Below, in pieces: positions 34,644 to 44,482 of a DNA stretch of 64,000 bases. The translations under genes and the position numbers were made by a program. The notes under the pieces were generated by a model that worked only from the letters and a program-made list of their open reading frames with translations, was not told where the DNA came from and ran no database searches. Location of the stretch: contig JACPWS010000023.1 in NCBI GenBank assembly GCA_016196925.1, positions 1 through 64,000 on the forward strand. The letters are read 5' to 3'. The number at the start of each line of letters is the position of its first letter. Positions within the stretch are counted from its first letter, which is position 1. The stretch comes from Burkholderiales bacterium. GTDB taxonomy: Bacteria > Pseudomonadota > Gammaproteobacteria > Burkholderiales > Burkholderiaceae_D.

Positions 34644-36149
34644 ATGAGCAGCAACAAGGGCAGCAAATTCAAGAATTTCGGTCTGATCGGCCTCGGCATG
34701 GTGGCTGGCGTGGCTGCGTCCATGCAGTTTTCCGCGCTGGCGCAAAAGACTACGGGCACGCCTTTGCCGGTGGAAGAGCTGCGCCAACTGGCCGATGTGT
34801 TCGGCCTGATCAAATCCGACTATGTCGAACCGGTCGAAGACAACAAGCTGCTGACCGAAGCGATTTCCGGCATGGTCGCCTCGCTCGACCCGCATTCGGC
34901 CTACCTCGACAAGAAATCGTTCAAGGAGTTGAAAGAAGGCACCCAGGGCAAGTTCGTCGGCCTCGGCATCGAAGTCGGGATGGAAGACGGCTATGTCAAG
35001 ATCATTTCCCCGATAGAAGATTCGCCGGCCTACCGCGCCGGCCTGAAGCCGGGCGACCTGATCACCCGCCTCGATTCGCAGCCGGTCAAGGGCTTGACGC
35101 TGGATGAAGCCGTCAAAAAAATGCGCGGCGAGCCGAACACCAGGATCACGCTGACCATCGCCCGCAAAAACGAAGACAAGCCCATCGTCGTGACCATCGT
35201 GCGCGAACTGATCAAACAGCAAAGCGTCAAGGCCAAGATGGTCGAACCCGGTTATGCCTGGCTGCGCATTTCGCAATTCCAGGAACCGACGGTCGAGGAT
35301 ATGGCGAAGAAAATCCAGATCCTGTACGCGCAAGACCCTGGCATCAAGGGCCTGGTGCTCGATTTGCGCAACGATCCGGGCGGCGTGTTGCCGGGCGCGA
35401 TAGGCGTGTCGGCCGCATTCTTACCGAAAGACGTGCCGGTAGTCTCCACCAACGGCCAGCTGGCCGATTCCAAGGCCACTTTTTACGCCAAGCGCGAATA
35501 CTATGCCAACCGCACCCTGAGCGATCCGCTCGCCAGGTTGCCGGAAGCGATAAAGAACGTGCCTATGGTGGTCTTGATCAACACCGGTTCCGCCTCGGCG
35601 TCCGAAATCGTGGCCGGCGCGCTGCAAGATTACAAGCGCGCCACCATCATCGGCACCCAGAGCTTCGGCAAGGGTTCGGTGCAGACCATACGCCAGATCT
35701 CGGCCGATACCGCGGTCAAGCTGACCACGGCGCGCTATTACACGCCGAACGGCCGTTCGATCCAGGCCAAGGGCATAGCTCCCGACCTGAACGTCGAAGA
35801 AACCGCGGACGGCGACGGCTTCAACGGTCTGCGCACGCGCGAATCCGATTTGCAAAAGCACCTGAGCAACGACAAGGAAGCCGAGCGTAGCCGTCCGAAA
35901 GTCGATGAACTGGAAGAAGAGCAAAGACTGATCGCGCTGGCGAAAAAGAGCAAGCCGCTGGAATACGGCAGCAAGGAAGATTTCCAGTTGGCGCAAGCCT
36001 TGAATCACCTGAAAGGCTTGCCGGTCAAGGTCACCAAGGCGGAAACCAAGGACGGCAAAGAGGCTGCCAAGGATGCCGATAAAGACGGCAAAGATGACAA
36101 AACTGATAAAGCTGACAAAGCCGACAAAGCCGATACCAAGAAAAAATAA
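34644..36149 (+). CDS. S41 carboxyl-terminal processing protease
   Basis: A 501-residue CTP/S41 peptidase. An N-terminal membrane anchor or signal (about 12-33) is followed by a PDZ domain (about 95-180, GLGIEVGMEDGYVKI) and the protease core with Ser318 (GSASASEI) and Lys343 (SFGKGSVQT), 25 residues apart as in the family. The C-terminus ends in a Lys/Asp-rich repetitive tail (KADKADKAD). It would cleave periplasmic proteins from their C-terminus, possibly cell-wall hydrolase regulators. AGGTGAG precedes ATG 34644, 14 bp after envC. Confidence 0.93.
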   Translation: MSSNKGSKFKNFGLIGLGMVAGVAASMQFSALAQKTTGTPLPVEELRQLADVFGLIKSDYVEPVEDNKLLTEAISGMVASLDPHSAYLDKKSFKELKEGTQGKFVGLGIEVGMEDGYVKIISPIEDSPAYRAGLKPGDLITRLDSQPVKGLTLDEAVKKMRGEPNTRITLTIARKNEDKPIVVTIVRELIKQQSVKAKMVEPGYAWLRISQFQEPTVEDMAKKIQILYAQDPGIKGLVLDLRNDPGGVLPGAIGVSAAFLPKDVPVVSTNGQLADSKATFYAKREYYANRTLSDPLARLPEAIKNVPMVVLINTGSASASEIVAGALQDYKRATIIGTQSFGKGSVQTIRQISADTAVKLTTARYYTPNGRSIQAKGIAPDLNVEETADGDGFNGLRTRESDLQKHLSNDKEAERSRPKVDELEEEQRLIALAKKSKPLEYGSKEDFQLAQALNHLKGLPVKVTKAETKDGKEAAKDADKDGKDDKTDKADKADKADTKKK

Positions 36150-36160
36150 AGCAATCAACC

Positions 36161-36186
36161 AAGGCCGCATCCGCGGCCTTTTTTTA
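36161..36186 (+). terminator. Intrinsic terminator abutting the moeB start
   Basis: AAGGCCGC-ATCC-GCGGCCTT followed by TTTTT, 11 bp after the protease stop. Its last T is only five bases before the moeB ATG, where a ribosome site would be expected. Confidence 0.85.
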
Positions 36187-36191
36187 GTCTG

Positions 36192-36983
36192 ATGAACGAC
36201 CAACAACTCTTGCGCTACTCGCGCCATATCCTGCTCGACCAGATCGGCATAGAAGGCCAGCAAAAAATCGGCGCGGCGCGCGCCCTGATCATCGGCGCCG
36301 GCGGACTCGGGTCGCCGGCCGCGTTTTACCTGGCCAGCGCCGGCGTCGGCAGCATCACGCTGGTCGATAACGACACGGTCGACCTGACCAATCTGCAAAG
36401 GCAAATCCTGCACACGACCGAGCGGATAGGCCAGCCCAAGGCCGCCTCGGGCAAGCAAACCCTGCAAGCTATCAATCCCGAAATCGAGATCGTCGCGCTG
36501 CAGGAAAGAGCGCAGGATGCAAGGCTGGAGCAACTGGTCAGCCAAGCCGGCATCGTACTCGATTGCTGCGACAACTTCGGCACCCGGCACGCGGTGAACG
36601 CCGCCTGCGTCAAACACGGCGTGCCGCTGGTGTCGGGCGCGGCGATTTCCTTCGACGGTCAGATCAGCGTGTTCGATACGCGCGACCCGGCCTCGCCTTG
36701 CTATGCCTGCCTGTTCCCGCCCGAGCAGCGATTCGAAGAAGCGCAGTGTTCGACCATGGGCGTGTTTGCGCCGCTGGTCGGCATCATCGGCACCATGCAA
36801 GCGGCCGAAGCGCTGAAAGTCATCATGGGCATAGGCCAGCCGCTGGTCGGGCGTCTCTTGCTGCTGGACGCCATGCGCATGGAATGGACGGCGATAGGCA
36901 TAACAAAAAATCACAGCTGTTCCGTCTGCGACGCATACGGCAGCACGACAAGAATGAGCGAAATTGAAGGACAGAACGAATGA
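36192..36983 (+). CDS. moeB: MoeB/ThiF/HesA-family adenylyltransferase
   Basis: A 263-residue E1-like enzyme that adenylates the C-terminus of a sulfur-carrier protein (MoaD or ThiS). It has the nucleotide-binding GAGGLGSPA (35-43), VDNDTVDLTNLQRQ, zinc cysteine pairs CYAC and CSVC, and CSTMGVFAPLVGIIG with the usual catalytic cysteine. The N-terminus LRYSRHILLDQIGIEGQ fixes the start, yet there is no Shine-Dalgarno because the upstream terminator occupies that place. MoeB versus ThiF cannot be settled without the partner. Confidence 0.85.
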   Translation: MNDQQLLRYSRHILLDQIGIEGQQKIGAARALIIGAGGLGSPAAFYLASAGVGSITLVDNDTVDLTNLQRQILHTTERIGQPKAASGKQTLQAINPEIEIVALQERAQDARLEQLVSQAGIVLDCCDNFGTRHAVNAACVKHGVPLVSGAAISFDGQISVFDTRDPASPCYACLFPPEQRFEEAQCSTMGVFAPLVGIIGTMQAAEALKVIMGIGQPLVGRLLLLDAMRMEWTAIGITKNHSCSVCDAYGSTTRMSEIEGQNE

Positions 36984-37783
36984 GCGGCAACACTATTAAG
37001 CCTGCGGCACAGCGCTACGCCGCGCAACAGACAGGCGCGCAGCACCCGCAAGTGACGATCGCCGAACACTTGGGCGTGCGCACCCTGCATTTGTCGTCCG
37101 AAGCGATCCAGGGTGCGATGCGGCTCGCCATGCCGGAGCAGATCGAGCTCGAATACGTGCAGCAGATGATGATGTGGCTGCTGTTCCGCGAGCAGGCGCC
37201 ACACATCGTCCAGCTCGGCCTGGGCGCCGCCGCGCTGACCAAGTTTTGCTACCGCCAGTTTCCCGCGGCCAGGGTCACGGCGGTGGAGCTGAACCCGAAC
37301 GTCATCGAAGCCTGCCGCAGCCATTTCAAATTGCCGCCCGACGATGCGCGCCTGCGGGTAATGCAGATGGACGCCATGCAATTTGTGTGCGATCCGGCCA
37401 ACCGCGCCAGCGTCGATGTCATGCAAATCGACTTGTACGATGCGGCCGCCGCCGCGCCCGCGCTCAGCAGCCCCGCCTTTTACCAGGCTTGCGCCGCCTG
37501 CCTGCGCGACGACGGCATGCTGACGGTGAATCTGTTCGGCGACCCCGAACACTACGCAGCGAATTGCACGGCCAACCTGGAAGCGCTGGAAGCGGCCTTC
37601 GACGCCGTGGTCTGGCTGCCGCTGGTGCACGACGCCAATACCGTCGCCATCGCGTTCAAAGAAGCGCCCGCGGTCGATTTCGAGGTCTTGTATGCGCGCG
37701 CCGCCGAACTGCGCCTGAGCATGAAACTGCCGGCGGCGAAATGGGTGCAAGGCTTACAGGAATGGATGTGCGATACCCAGTGA
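36980..37783 (+). CDS. Spermidine synthase-like methyltransferase-fold protein
   Basis: A 267-residue protein with a Rossmann fold of the spermidine-synthase type: VQLGLGAAALTKF (glycine-rich loop), VTAVELNPNVI (acidic end of strand 2), LRVMQMDAMQF and VMQIDLYDA. The full set of polyamine-synthase residues is not evident, so the substrate is open. It overlaps the moeB stop by four bases (ATGA) and has GAAGGACAG upstream, so the two are coupled. Confidence 0.75.
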   Translation: MSGNTIKPAAQRYAAQQTGAQHPQVTIAEHLGVRTLHLSSEAIQGAMRLAMPEQIELEYVQQMMMWLLFREQAPHIVQLGLGAAALTKFCYRQFPAARVTAVELNPNVIEACRSHFKLPPDDARLRVMQMDAMQFVCDPANRASVDVMQIDLYDAAAAAPALSSPAFYQACAACLRDDGMLTVNLFGDPEHYAANCTANLEALEAAFDAVVWLPLVHDANTVAIAFKEAPAVDFEVLYARAAELRLSMKLPAAKWVQGLQEWMCDTQ

Positions 37784-37800
37784 GGCCCGCGGCAGACGGT

Positions 37801-37888
37801 TTAAAATACTCACCCCCTGTATATTTTGCGGCCCTTTAAATACGCGGGCGACAAGCCGAAAAATGTAAAATAATGGGGGAGTATATTG
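37801..37888 (-). repeat. Dispersed ~90-bp intergenic element, copy D
   Basis: On the minus strand it has the core GGCTTGTCGCCCGCGTATTT followed by AAAGGGC, with ends ATACTCCCCC and GGGGGTGAGTAT. It lies between two convergent genes (speE-like and pabB-pabC), 17 bp past the first stop. Confidence 0.75.
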
Positions 37889-37978
37889 TTTCTCCGGATA
37901 AAAACGGCGGTAAGCCGGCTGTTCGCCCGTACGCGACGCGCTGCCGTCGCTGCCGTCGCCCGGGATTTAGCCGGCCAC

Positions 37979-39844
37979 TTAGCGCACTTGCACCGCGAAC
38001 GCGCCGCGCAAGGCATTGCACAGCATCACTTGCTCGGCGCCGCGCAGATCGTCCAGCGTCAGGCTTTGTTCGCGCAACTGCCATTGCGGGTCGTCCAGCA
38101 AGACCGCCCGCATCACGCCCGGCAAGACGCCGTCGCTGAGCGGCGGCGTCAGCCATTGCCCATTCTTGCGCAACAGCACATTGCTGCGTCCGCCCTCGGT
38201 CAGGTGGCCGTCCTGATTGAAAAACAGCATATCGAAAGCGCCTTGCCGTTCGGCTTGCTGCCAAGCCTGGTCGTATTGCCGACGTACGGTCGTCTTATGC
38301 CGCAAAAACAAGTGATCGCTGTCGGTGGCGGCCGCCGCCAGCAAGACTGACGGCATGGCGGCTAAGGGCGGCAAGGCGCCGCCGCTCAGACGCAGCGCAC
38401 CGTCCGCCTGCAAGGCCAGCCGCAAGCGCTGCGGCGTCTGCGGCGGCAAAGCCTGGCAATACGCTTGCAGCGCCGCCACGATGGCCGCTTCATCGCAGGC
38501 GAAACCGAAATACGCGGCCGAAGCGCGCAACCTGGCCAGATGGCGCGTCAGATGGCGGCAGCCTTGCTCGCGGCTGGCATACATGGTTTCCAGCAAATCG
38601 AATTGCGGCGGCAAGCCGGTCAGGAATTTCGCCTTCAAGCGGCATTCGGCATATTCGTCGGCCGCCACGCTGTCGTACACGATGCCGGCCCCGACGCCGA
38701 GCACGCCTTGCCGCACACCGCCGGCGGCCGGCTGCAAATGCAGAGTGCGGATCGGCACCGCCAGGCAAAAATCGCCGGTCGCGGCCGGCGCCGGATCGAA
38801 CCAGCCTAGCGCGCCGGTGTACAAGCCGCGCGGCTCGCTCTCCAGTTCGCGGATGATTTGCATGGTGCGGTGTTTCGGCGCGCCGGTAATCGAACCGCAA
38901 GGGAACAGCGCCGACAAGATCTCGGGCAAAGCCAACTGCGGCTGCAGGCGCGCTTCCACCGTGGACGTCATTTGCAGCACGCTGGAAAAACGGCTGACTT
39001 CGAACAGTTTGGACACCTTGACGCTGCCGGTTTGCGCGATGCGTCCGAGGTCGTTGCGCAGCAAATCGACGATCATCAGGTTTTCGGCGCGGTTCTTGGG
39101 GTCGGCCGCCAGTTCGGCGGCCCGCACGCTATCCCGGCCGGCGTCGCCGCTGGCGGCGGCCGTGCCTTTCATCGGCCGCGCCAGCAAGTTGCCTTGCTGA
39201 TGCCGCACGAATAATTCCGGCGACAAGGACAATACCGCCTCCCCGTCCGGCAAACAGATCAAGGCCCCGTACGGCACCGGCTGACGCTGGCGCAAACGCC
39301 GGTACAGCGCCGGCGGCGTGCCGTAGCTGTCGAAATGCAGGCGATAAGTGTAATTGACCTGGTAAGTGTCGCCGGCCGCGATATACGCGCGCACGCCGGC
39401 GATCGCGGCGGCGAACGCGCCCTCATCCACGTTGGCGTGCAGCGCGGCGACCCCGGCCACCTCGTCGCCTTCCGCCGCGCCCTGGGTCTGCAGAAATTGC
39501 TCGACCTGGCGGCTGTCCAGCCGCCGGCAATCGCGGAACAGCAACATGCGCGACCGCGGCGGCGCCGCCGGATAAGCGGCGATGCCCTGCAACTGGGCGC
39601 CGGTCTCGTACGCCAGCAGCGCCACCGCATAGCTGCCGTGCTGCAAGGCCGCTTGCGTCTGGTGCAAAAAATCCGGCCATTCCTGTGCGCTATGACAAGA
39701 CAGAATCTTCTGCAAGCCCGAATATAAACGGGAGTGGGCGCCATCTGCCTGCGCATCGTCGAGCAAAGCGTAGCCTTCCCCGGCGTTCAGGGCGTCAACG
39801 GCAGAAACGAGCGTTTTTTTAGAAAGGGAAGACACGGCAATCAC
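37979..39844 (-). CDS. Bifunctional aminodeoxychorismate synthase component I / lyase (PabB-PabC fusion)
   Basis: About 621 residues. The N-terminal 430 residues form the chorismate-binding enzyme (GDTYQVNYTYRL, ARPMKGTAA, AENLMIVDLLRNDLGR, FPCGSITGAPK and GVGAGIVYDS). A C-terminal class IV aminotransferase-like lyase domain follows (ETMYASREQG, RHLARLRASAAYFGF, FLRHKTTVRRQYD, DMLFFNQDGHLTEGGRSNV). Together they turn chorismate into p-aminobenzoate for folate. The start is uncertain: GTG 39844, TTG 39847 or GTG 39835, none with a strong ribosome site. The glutamine amidotransferase PabA is not in this window. Confidence 0.92.
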   Translation of the reverse strand: MIAVSSLSKKTLVSAVDALNAGEGYALLDDAQADGAHSRLYSGLQKILSCHSAQEWPDFLHQTQAALQHGSYAVALLAYETGAQLQGIAAYPAAPPRSRMLLFRDCRRLDSRQVEQFLQTQGAAEGDEVAGVAALHANVDEGAFAAAIAGVRAYIAAGDTYQVNYTYRLHFDSYGTPPALYRRLRQRQPVPYGALICLPDGEAVLSLSPELFVRHQQGNLLARPMKGTAAASGDAGRDSVRAAELAADPKNRAENLMIVDLLRNDLGRIAQTGSVKVSKLFEVSRFSSVLQMTSTVEARLQPQLALPEILSALFPCGSITGAPKHRTMQIIRELESEPRGLYTGALGWFDPAPAATGDFCLAVPIRTLHLQPAAGGVRQGVLGVGAGIVYDSVAADEYAECRLKAKFLTGLPPQFDLLETMYASREQGCRHLTRHLARLRASAAYFGFACDEAAIVAALQAYCQALPPQTPQRLRLALQADGALRLSGGALPPLAAMPSVLLAAAATDSDHLFLRHKTTVRRQYDQAWQQAERQGAFDMLFFNQDGHLTEGGRSNVLLRKNGQWLTPPLSDGVLPGVMRAVLLDDPQWQLREQSLTLDDLRGAEQVMLCNALRGAFAVQVR

Positions 39845-40018
39845 CAAGGCTGGGAAGTGTGCCGCAGTTTACCCGCAGATGAGGGCTTATGCACTTCCTA
39901 TCCATGAATTCGCGGCCGCCTCCCGATTTAGTTTTCATTTTTGCATTGTGTTGCCGATATATTCACCGATAATATCGCTTCAGAACATGCGGACATTTCT
40001 CAAGCTCAGGTTTGCCAT

Positions 40019-41320
40019 ATGCAAAAAACTTTCCTCCAGTTGCCGCTGGCAAAAAAATTATTACGGCAGAATCTGCTCGTCCTGACCGCCGGCGTTTTTT
40101 CGGCTCTGGCGCTGTGCACATTGCTTTCCATCTATCTGACGCAACAAGACTTGCGTAGCAAAACCAGCTATCAGGCCGCTACGCTGGCCGGCAATCTGGC
40201 CGACGACATGGCGCATGGCGACTTACGCAGCATGCAAAGCCTGCTGCTGAACGCGAGCAATGGCTCAGACCTGGAAAGCGTCACCGTGTATGACCAGGGC
40301 GGGCGTGCGATCCTGGCCTGGACCGCCCAGGGCCAACTGATAGACGCCAAGGGCATAGAAGACTCGCCGCCTATCCGCGTCGCGCAGACGGCGCTGCAAT
40401 TGCGCCAACTGATCGCCGCCGCGCCGGTCGTAAGCGCGGCCGCCATCACCGGCAAAGTGCAGTTGCACACCAGTACCTGGACTATCTACCGCCACGCCTT
40501 GCTGACGCTGCTATACGGCGCGATAGGCGCCGCCCTGATCGCGGCGCTTACCACTTATTTGCTGACGCAACAACAATTACTTAGCCTGAGCCCGGTATTC
40601 GAGTTATCGCTGCTGGCCGATCAAGTCGCGACCCTCGGCGATTACAGCTTGCGCGCAAAGCACGATGAACAGCATGAACTGGGGAGCCTGAACATGCATT
40701 TCAACCTGATGCTGGCGCGCATGGAAGCCTGGGAAAACGATATGCACAGCGAAGCGCGCGAACGCCGCGAAGCCGAAAACAGAATGGCCATCCTGAATAA
40801 CCACGACAGCCTGACCAAGTTACCGAACCGTCATTATTTTCATCGCTTGCTGACCAATTGCGTGGAAGACGCGGTCGCCTGCCAGGAGCTGGCGGCGCTG
40901 ATGTTCATCGACCTCGATAGTTTCAAGACGCTCAATGAAGTCTTCGGCTACGACGCCGGCGACCTGATCTTATCCACCATGGCGAATCGCCTGTGCGGCG
41001 TCTTGCGCAACACCGACACCCTGTGCCGCGTCGACGGCGACGAATTTGCCGCCATCCTGCCGCGCGTCGGCAACCCGGAAGTCGCGCAACAACTGGCCGA
41101 AAGGCTGGTGCAGGCGATCAGGCAGCCGATGCTGTTGCGCGGTCAGGAATTAGCCGTCACGGCCAGCATAGGCATCGCCTGCTGCCCTGTGCATGCCAGG
41201 GAACAAAGACTATTCCTGCATGACACCGACCTGGCGCTGAGGGCAGCCAAAGCGGCCGGCCGCAATAGCTGGCAGATGTTCAGCCCTAAGATTTTGCCGG
41301 ATGCGCAAACCCTAGCTTAA
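40019..41320 (+). CDS. Membrane diguanylate cyclase
   Basis: A 433-residue protein: TM1 (about 20-42), a short periplasmic sensor (about 45-155), TM2 (about 158-185), a HAMP-like linker with coiled coil (to about 255) and a GGDEF domain. The signature is RVDGDEFAAILP, with Asp in the first position instead of Gly. The inhibitory I-site RNTD lies five residues upstream of DGDEF as expected. Substrate-binding DSLTKLPNR is present. It probably makes cyclic-di-GMP with product feedback. No EAL domain follows. ATG 40019 is preferred to the open frame from 39941. Confidence 0.9.
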   Translation: MQKTFLQLPLAKKLLRQNLLVLTAGVFSALALCTLLSIYLTQQDLRSKTSYQAATLAGNLADDMAHGDLRSMQSLLLNASNGSDLESVTVYDQGGRAILAWTAQGQLIDAKGIEDSPPIRVAQTALQLRQLIAAAPVVSAAAITGKVQLHTSTWTIYRHALLTLLYGAIGAALIAALTTYLLTQQQLLSLSPVFELSLLADQVATLGDYSLRAKHDEQHELGSLNMHFNLMLARMEAWENDMHSEARERREAENRMAILNNHDSLTKLPNRHYFHRLLTNCVEDAVACQELAALMFIDLDSFKTLNEVFGYDAGDLILSTMANRLCGVLRNTDTLCRVDGDEFAAILPRVGNPEVAQQLAERLVQAIRQPMLLRGQELAVTASIGIACCPVHAREQRLFLHDTDLALRAAKAAGRNSWQMFSPKILPDAQTLA

Positions 41321-41350
41321 CAGCGAAGCGGCGGCGCTTACCGGTTCGCT

Positions 41351-41926
41351 TCAGCGCAGCAAGATGGCGATTTGCAAGGCGGCCTGCTCGCCCGGCAAAT
41401 GACGGAAACCGGTTTTGGCAAAACGCAGCCAGCGCCCCAGCACGAAACTGCAGAGCAGGCTGGCGCGCGCCTGGACTTCAGGCTCGACCGCATTGCCCTG
41501 GGTCACGGCCAGCCGCAAGGCCTGGCGGAACGCCAGCTCTACCCTCTCCGTCAGCTGGTTCATGCGCACTTGCAGGCGCTCGTCTTCGTTGACCAGCGCG
41601 TCGCCGGTCAGCACCCTGGTCATGCCGGGATTGCGTTCGGCGAAATTCAACAGCATTTGCGCGATCGCCTGCGCCTGCTGCAAGCCGTCTTCCTGCTGCT
41701 GGGCTATCTGGTTGATCAGGCTGAAGATAGAAGTTTCTATAAATTCGATCAAGCCTTCGAACATCTGCGCCTTGCTGGCGAAATGCCGGTATAAGGCCGC
41801 CTCGGACACGGCCACCTTGGCCGCCAGTGCCGCAGTGGTGATTTTTTCACTCTTGGGATTTTCCAGCATTGCCGCCAGCGTCTGGAGTATCTGTAATTTG
41901 CGCTCGCCCGGTCTGCTACTTGCCAT
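41351..41926 (-). CDS. slmA: Nucleoid occlusion factor SlmA (TetR family)
   Basis: A 191-residue TetR-type protein with an N-terminal helix-turn-helix (ITTAALAAKVAVSEAALYRH) and a helical C-terminal domain. The conserved block ASKAQMFEGLIEFIE is typical of SlmA, which binds DNA sites across the chromosome and blocks FtsZ assembly over the nucleoid. ATG 41926 is where homology begins; the frame is open to 42064. The argB-HAD-slmA order is common in beta-proteobacteria and supports the call. Confidence 0.9.
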   Translation of the reverse strand: MASSRPGERKLQILQTLAAMLENPKSEKITTAALAAKVAVSEAALYRHFASKAQMFEGLIEFIETSIFSLINQIAQQQEDGLQQAQAIAQMLLNFAERNPGMTRVLTGDALVNEDERLQVRMNQLTERVELAFRQALRLAVTQGNAVEPEVQARASLLCSFVLGRWLRFAKTGFRHLPGEQAALQIAILLR

Positions 41927-41940
41927 AGTCGATGATGTCT

Positions 41941-42681
41941 TCAATTCTGATTTGATGAAGGCCGGCGGTAACGCCGCGCCAGTTGCGACACCGATTTTAC
42001 TGTCACATCGACGCAAGCAGCGGATTTTTTCCTGTGGTAGGAAGCCAGATAGCCGGTCACCCACACGGTGCGCAAGCCCTCGCGCTTGGCGGCGCGCAGA
42101 TTCTCCATGCTATCCTCGACCAGGATGCAATCGGCCGCGCGTATGCCGTGGCTGGCGACCAGCTTGCGCAAAAACCGGCGCGAAGGCTTGGGTTGCAATT
42201 GCCCGTGCACGCGCATCGCCTCGACCGCGAACTGCGCGGAAAAATGGCGCTGCAAGCCGAGATGGCGCAGCACCTGCTGCGCATACTGGCGCGGGGCGTT
42301 GGTCAGCAGAATTTTCTCGCCCGGCAGGCGCCGCAGCAAGCGCGCCAGACCGCGCTCGGCCCGTATCATGCCCGGCAAATCGTCGAAACGATGGGCCTCT
42401 TGCAAGAACTCCGCGGCGTTCACGCCATGATGCCTGACCATGCCCAGCATGGTCACGCCGTAGCGTCGGTAGTATTCCTGCCGTATCCGATTAACGGTGG
42501 CGGCATCGGCCGGCGTCACGCCATCGCCGAGCACTTGCGCGATATACGCATGCATGTTGCGGTTGATCGCCGGAAAAATCGCATGCGTCGCGTTATGCAG
42601 GGTATTGTCCAGGTCGAACAACCAGAGCGGCGCGCACCGGCGGCGGCTCCCGCTATTGCGGCAGTCCGGACTCCCCATCAA
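41941..42681 (-). CDS. HAD-superfamily pyrimidine 5'-nucleotidase-like hydrolase
   Basis: A 246-residue HAD hydrolase. Motif I is FDLDNTLHN (nucleophile Asp), motif [10 protein letters not shown], motif III KPSRRFL and motif [15 protein letters not shown]. It resembles pyrimidine 5'-nucleotidases of the SSM1/phm8 type, so dephosphorylation of nucleotides is likely. Its start overlaps the argB stop by four bases, and slmA follows 14 bp later. Confidence 0.85.
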   Translation of the reverse strand: MMGSPDCRNSGSRRRCAPLWLFDLDNTLHNATHAIFPAINRNMHAYIAQVLGDGVTPADAATVNRIRQEYYRRYGVTMLGMVRHHGVNAAEFLQEAHRFDDLPGMIRAERGLARLLRRLPGEKILLTNAPRQYAQQVLRHLGLQRHFSAQFAVEAMRVHGQLQPKPSRRFLRKLVASHGIRAADCILVEDSMENLRAAKREGLRTVWVTGYLASYHRKKSAACVDVTVKSVSQLARRYRRPSSNQN

Positions 42682-43601
42682 TGGCTGCGTATCATGGTGC
42701 CGAACGCCTGTTCGGTCAGCACTTCCAGCAACAGCGAATGCTCGATGCGGCCATCGATGATGTGCACGGTATTCACGCCCGACTTGGCGGCGTCGAGCGC
42801 CGAGGAAATCTTGGGCAGCATGCCGCCGGAAATCGTGCCGTCGGCAAACATTTCATCGATTTCGCGCGCCGACAGATCGGTCACCAGCTTGCCTTGCTTA
42901 TCCAGCACGCCGGGGATATTGGTCATCATGATCAGCTTTTCTGCCTTCAGGATTTCGGCGATCTTGCCGGCCACCAGATCGGCGTTGATGTTATACGCAT
43001 GGCCGTCTTCGCTGAAGCCTATAGGCGAGATAATCGGGATGAAGGCATCGTCCTGCAGGGCCTTGACCACGGCCGGATTGATGGCGTCGATCTCGCCGAC
43101 ATAACCGATATCGAGCATCGCGCCCGGGTTTTCGCGGTCCGGCATCAGCATCTTGCGGGCGCGGATCAGGCCGCCGTCCTTGCCGGTCAGACCGACCGCC
43201 TGGCCGCCGTAATGGTTAATCAGCATCACGATATCCTGCTGCACTTCGCCGCCCAGCACCCACTCCACCACTTCCATAGTTTCTTCGTCGGTGATGCGCA
43301 TGCCTTGCACGAACGTGCCCTGCTTGCCCATCTTCTTCAGCGCATTGTCGATTTGCGGGCCGCCGCCGTGCACTACCACAGGATTCATGCCGACCAGCTT
43401 GAGCAAAATCACGTCGCGCGCGAAGCCGTGCTTCAGGCGCTCTTCCGTCATCGCATTGCCGCCGTATTTGACGACGATGGTCTTGCCGTGAAATTTACGG
43501 ATGTAGGGCAGCGCCTCCGCCAGGATTTCAGCCTTGATGACCGGCTCCACCCCGGCCAATTTATCTTCCGATGCTGCTGCAGTGGCGTTCAAATCGCTCA
43601 T
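42678..43601 (-). CDS. argB: Acetylglutamate kinase
   Basis: A 307-residue amino-acid kinase that phosphorylates N-acetylglutamate in arginine synthesis. It has the N-terminal [46 protein letters not shown] and C-terminal [14 protein letters not shown]. The N-terminal extension ([14 protein letters not shown]) is usual in Burkholderiales and can take part in arginine feedback. It is the first gene of argB-HAD-slmA, divergent from the ECF sigma gene. Confidence 0.97.
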   Translation of the reverse strand: MSDLNATAAASEDKLAGVEPVIKAEILAEALPYIRKFHGKTIVVKYGGNAMTEERLKHGFARDVILLKLVGMNPVVVHGGGPQIDNALKKMGKQGTFVQGMRITDEETMEVVEWVLGGEVQQDIVMLINHYGGQAVGLTGKDGGLIRARKMLMPDRENPGAMLDIGYVGEIDAINPAVVKALQDDAFIPIISPIGFSEDGHAYNINADLVAGKIAEILKAEKLIMMTNIPGVLDKQGKLVTDLSAREIDEMFADGTISGGMLPKISSALDAAKSGVNTVHIIDGRIEHSLLLEVLTEQAFGTMIRSH

Positions 43602-43689
43602 AATGACGGTATCCTGAAGGAATTTAACAATTTCCGGAATTTTACAGGATTCTGCCGGGAACTCCTTTTACTATGTCAGCAGACTATCC

Positions 43690-44256
43690 ATGAACCCACT
43701 GAGCGCCTTACACCAGCAACTGGAAGCGCTGCGGCCGGCCTTGCTGCGCTTTGCACTGTTGCAATTGCGCAGCGCGGCGGCGGCCGAAGACGCGGTGCAG
43801 GAAACGCTGCTGGCGGTGCTCGAAAAACCGGACGGCTTTGCCGGCCTGTCGAGCTTGCGGACCTATGTCACCGGCATCCTGAAATACAAGATCATCGATC
43901 ATCTGCGCGCCTGTGGCCGCGAAAAGCAGCTGGACGTCGCCGATGAAGATAACGAGAACGACTTGATAGACAGTCTGTTCCAGGCCAACGGCCACACCGT
44001 CAGCATGCCGGCCGCCTGGGGCGCGCCGGAAGCGACGCTCGAGCAAAAGGACTTTTTCCGCGTGCTCGAGACTTGCCTGGAACGTCTGCCGGCCAAAACC
44101 GCGCGGGTGTTCATGATGCGCGAATGGCTGGAGCTGGAAACCGAAGAAATTTGTAAGGAATTGGGCCTGACTACGTCTAATCTGTGGGTCTTGCTGTATA
44201 GAGCCAGACTGCGGCTGCGCGCATGCCTGGACCTGAACTGGTTTGGCCATCGATAA
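43690..44256 (+). CDS. ECF sigma factor
   Basis: A 188-residue sigma70-family factor with region 2 (SAAAAEDAVQETLLAVLEKP and LRTYVTGILKYKIIDHLR) and region 4 (VLETCLERLPAKTARVFMMR, then TSNLWVLLYRARLRLRACL). A 30-residue acidic linker separates them. A putative anti-sigma gene follows 16 bp later, which makes this a typical self-contained regulatory unit. The target genes and signal are unknown; the cysteine-rich neighbours hint at a redox or metal cue. Confidence 0.9.
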   Translation: MNPLSALHQQLEALRPALLRFALLQLRSAAAAEDAVQETLLAVLEKPDGFAGLSSLRTYVTGILKYKIIDHLRACGREKQLDVADEDNENDLIDSLFQANGHTVSMPAAWGAPEATLEQKDFFRVLETCLERLPAKTARVFMMREWLELETEEICKELGLTTSNLWVLLYRARLRLRACLDLNWFGHR

Positions 44257-44272
44257 CAGGGCGGAACACGAT

Positions 44273-44482
44273 ATGCGATTGATGATTACCTGCAAACAAG
44301 CCCATCAAATGCTCTCGGAAGGGCTGGACCGCAAGCTCAGCCTGGGCCAACGCACACGCCTGAAATGGCATCTGCGGCTGTGCGATGCCTGCACCAATTT
44401 CAACCAACAAATGCAATTGCTGAGGATGGCGATGCGCCGCCTGACGCCGGATGCAGCCACCAACCAGGAAACCGAACGATGA
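44273..44482 (+). CDS. Small zinc-binding anti-sigma factor
   Basis: A 69-residue soluble protein with the ZAS signature: Cys near the start (LMITCKQAHQML) and HLRLCDAC (HxxxCxxC). It lacks any membrane helix, so it would act in the cytoplasm on the sigma factor encoded 16 bp upstream. GGGCGGAA precedes ATG 44273. Its stop overlaps the start of the CWC gene (ATGA). Confidence 0.8.
   Translation: MRLMITCKQAHQMLSEGLDRKLSLGQRTRLKWHLRLCDACTNFNQQMQLLRMAMRRLTPDAATNQETER

Noticed and set aside
37979-39844. PabB-PabC fusion as an unusual finding
   Set aside because: Such fusions are known in several proteobacteria; noted only as annotation.
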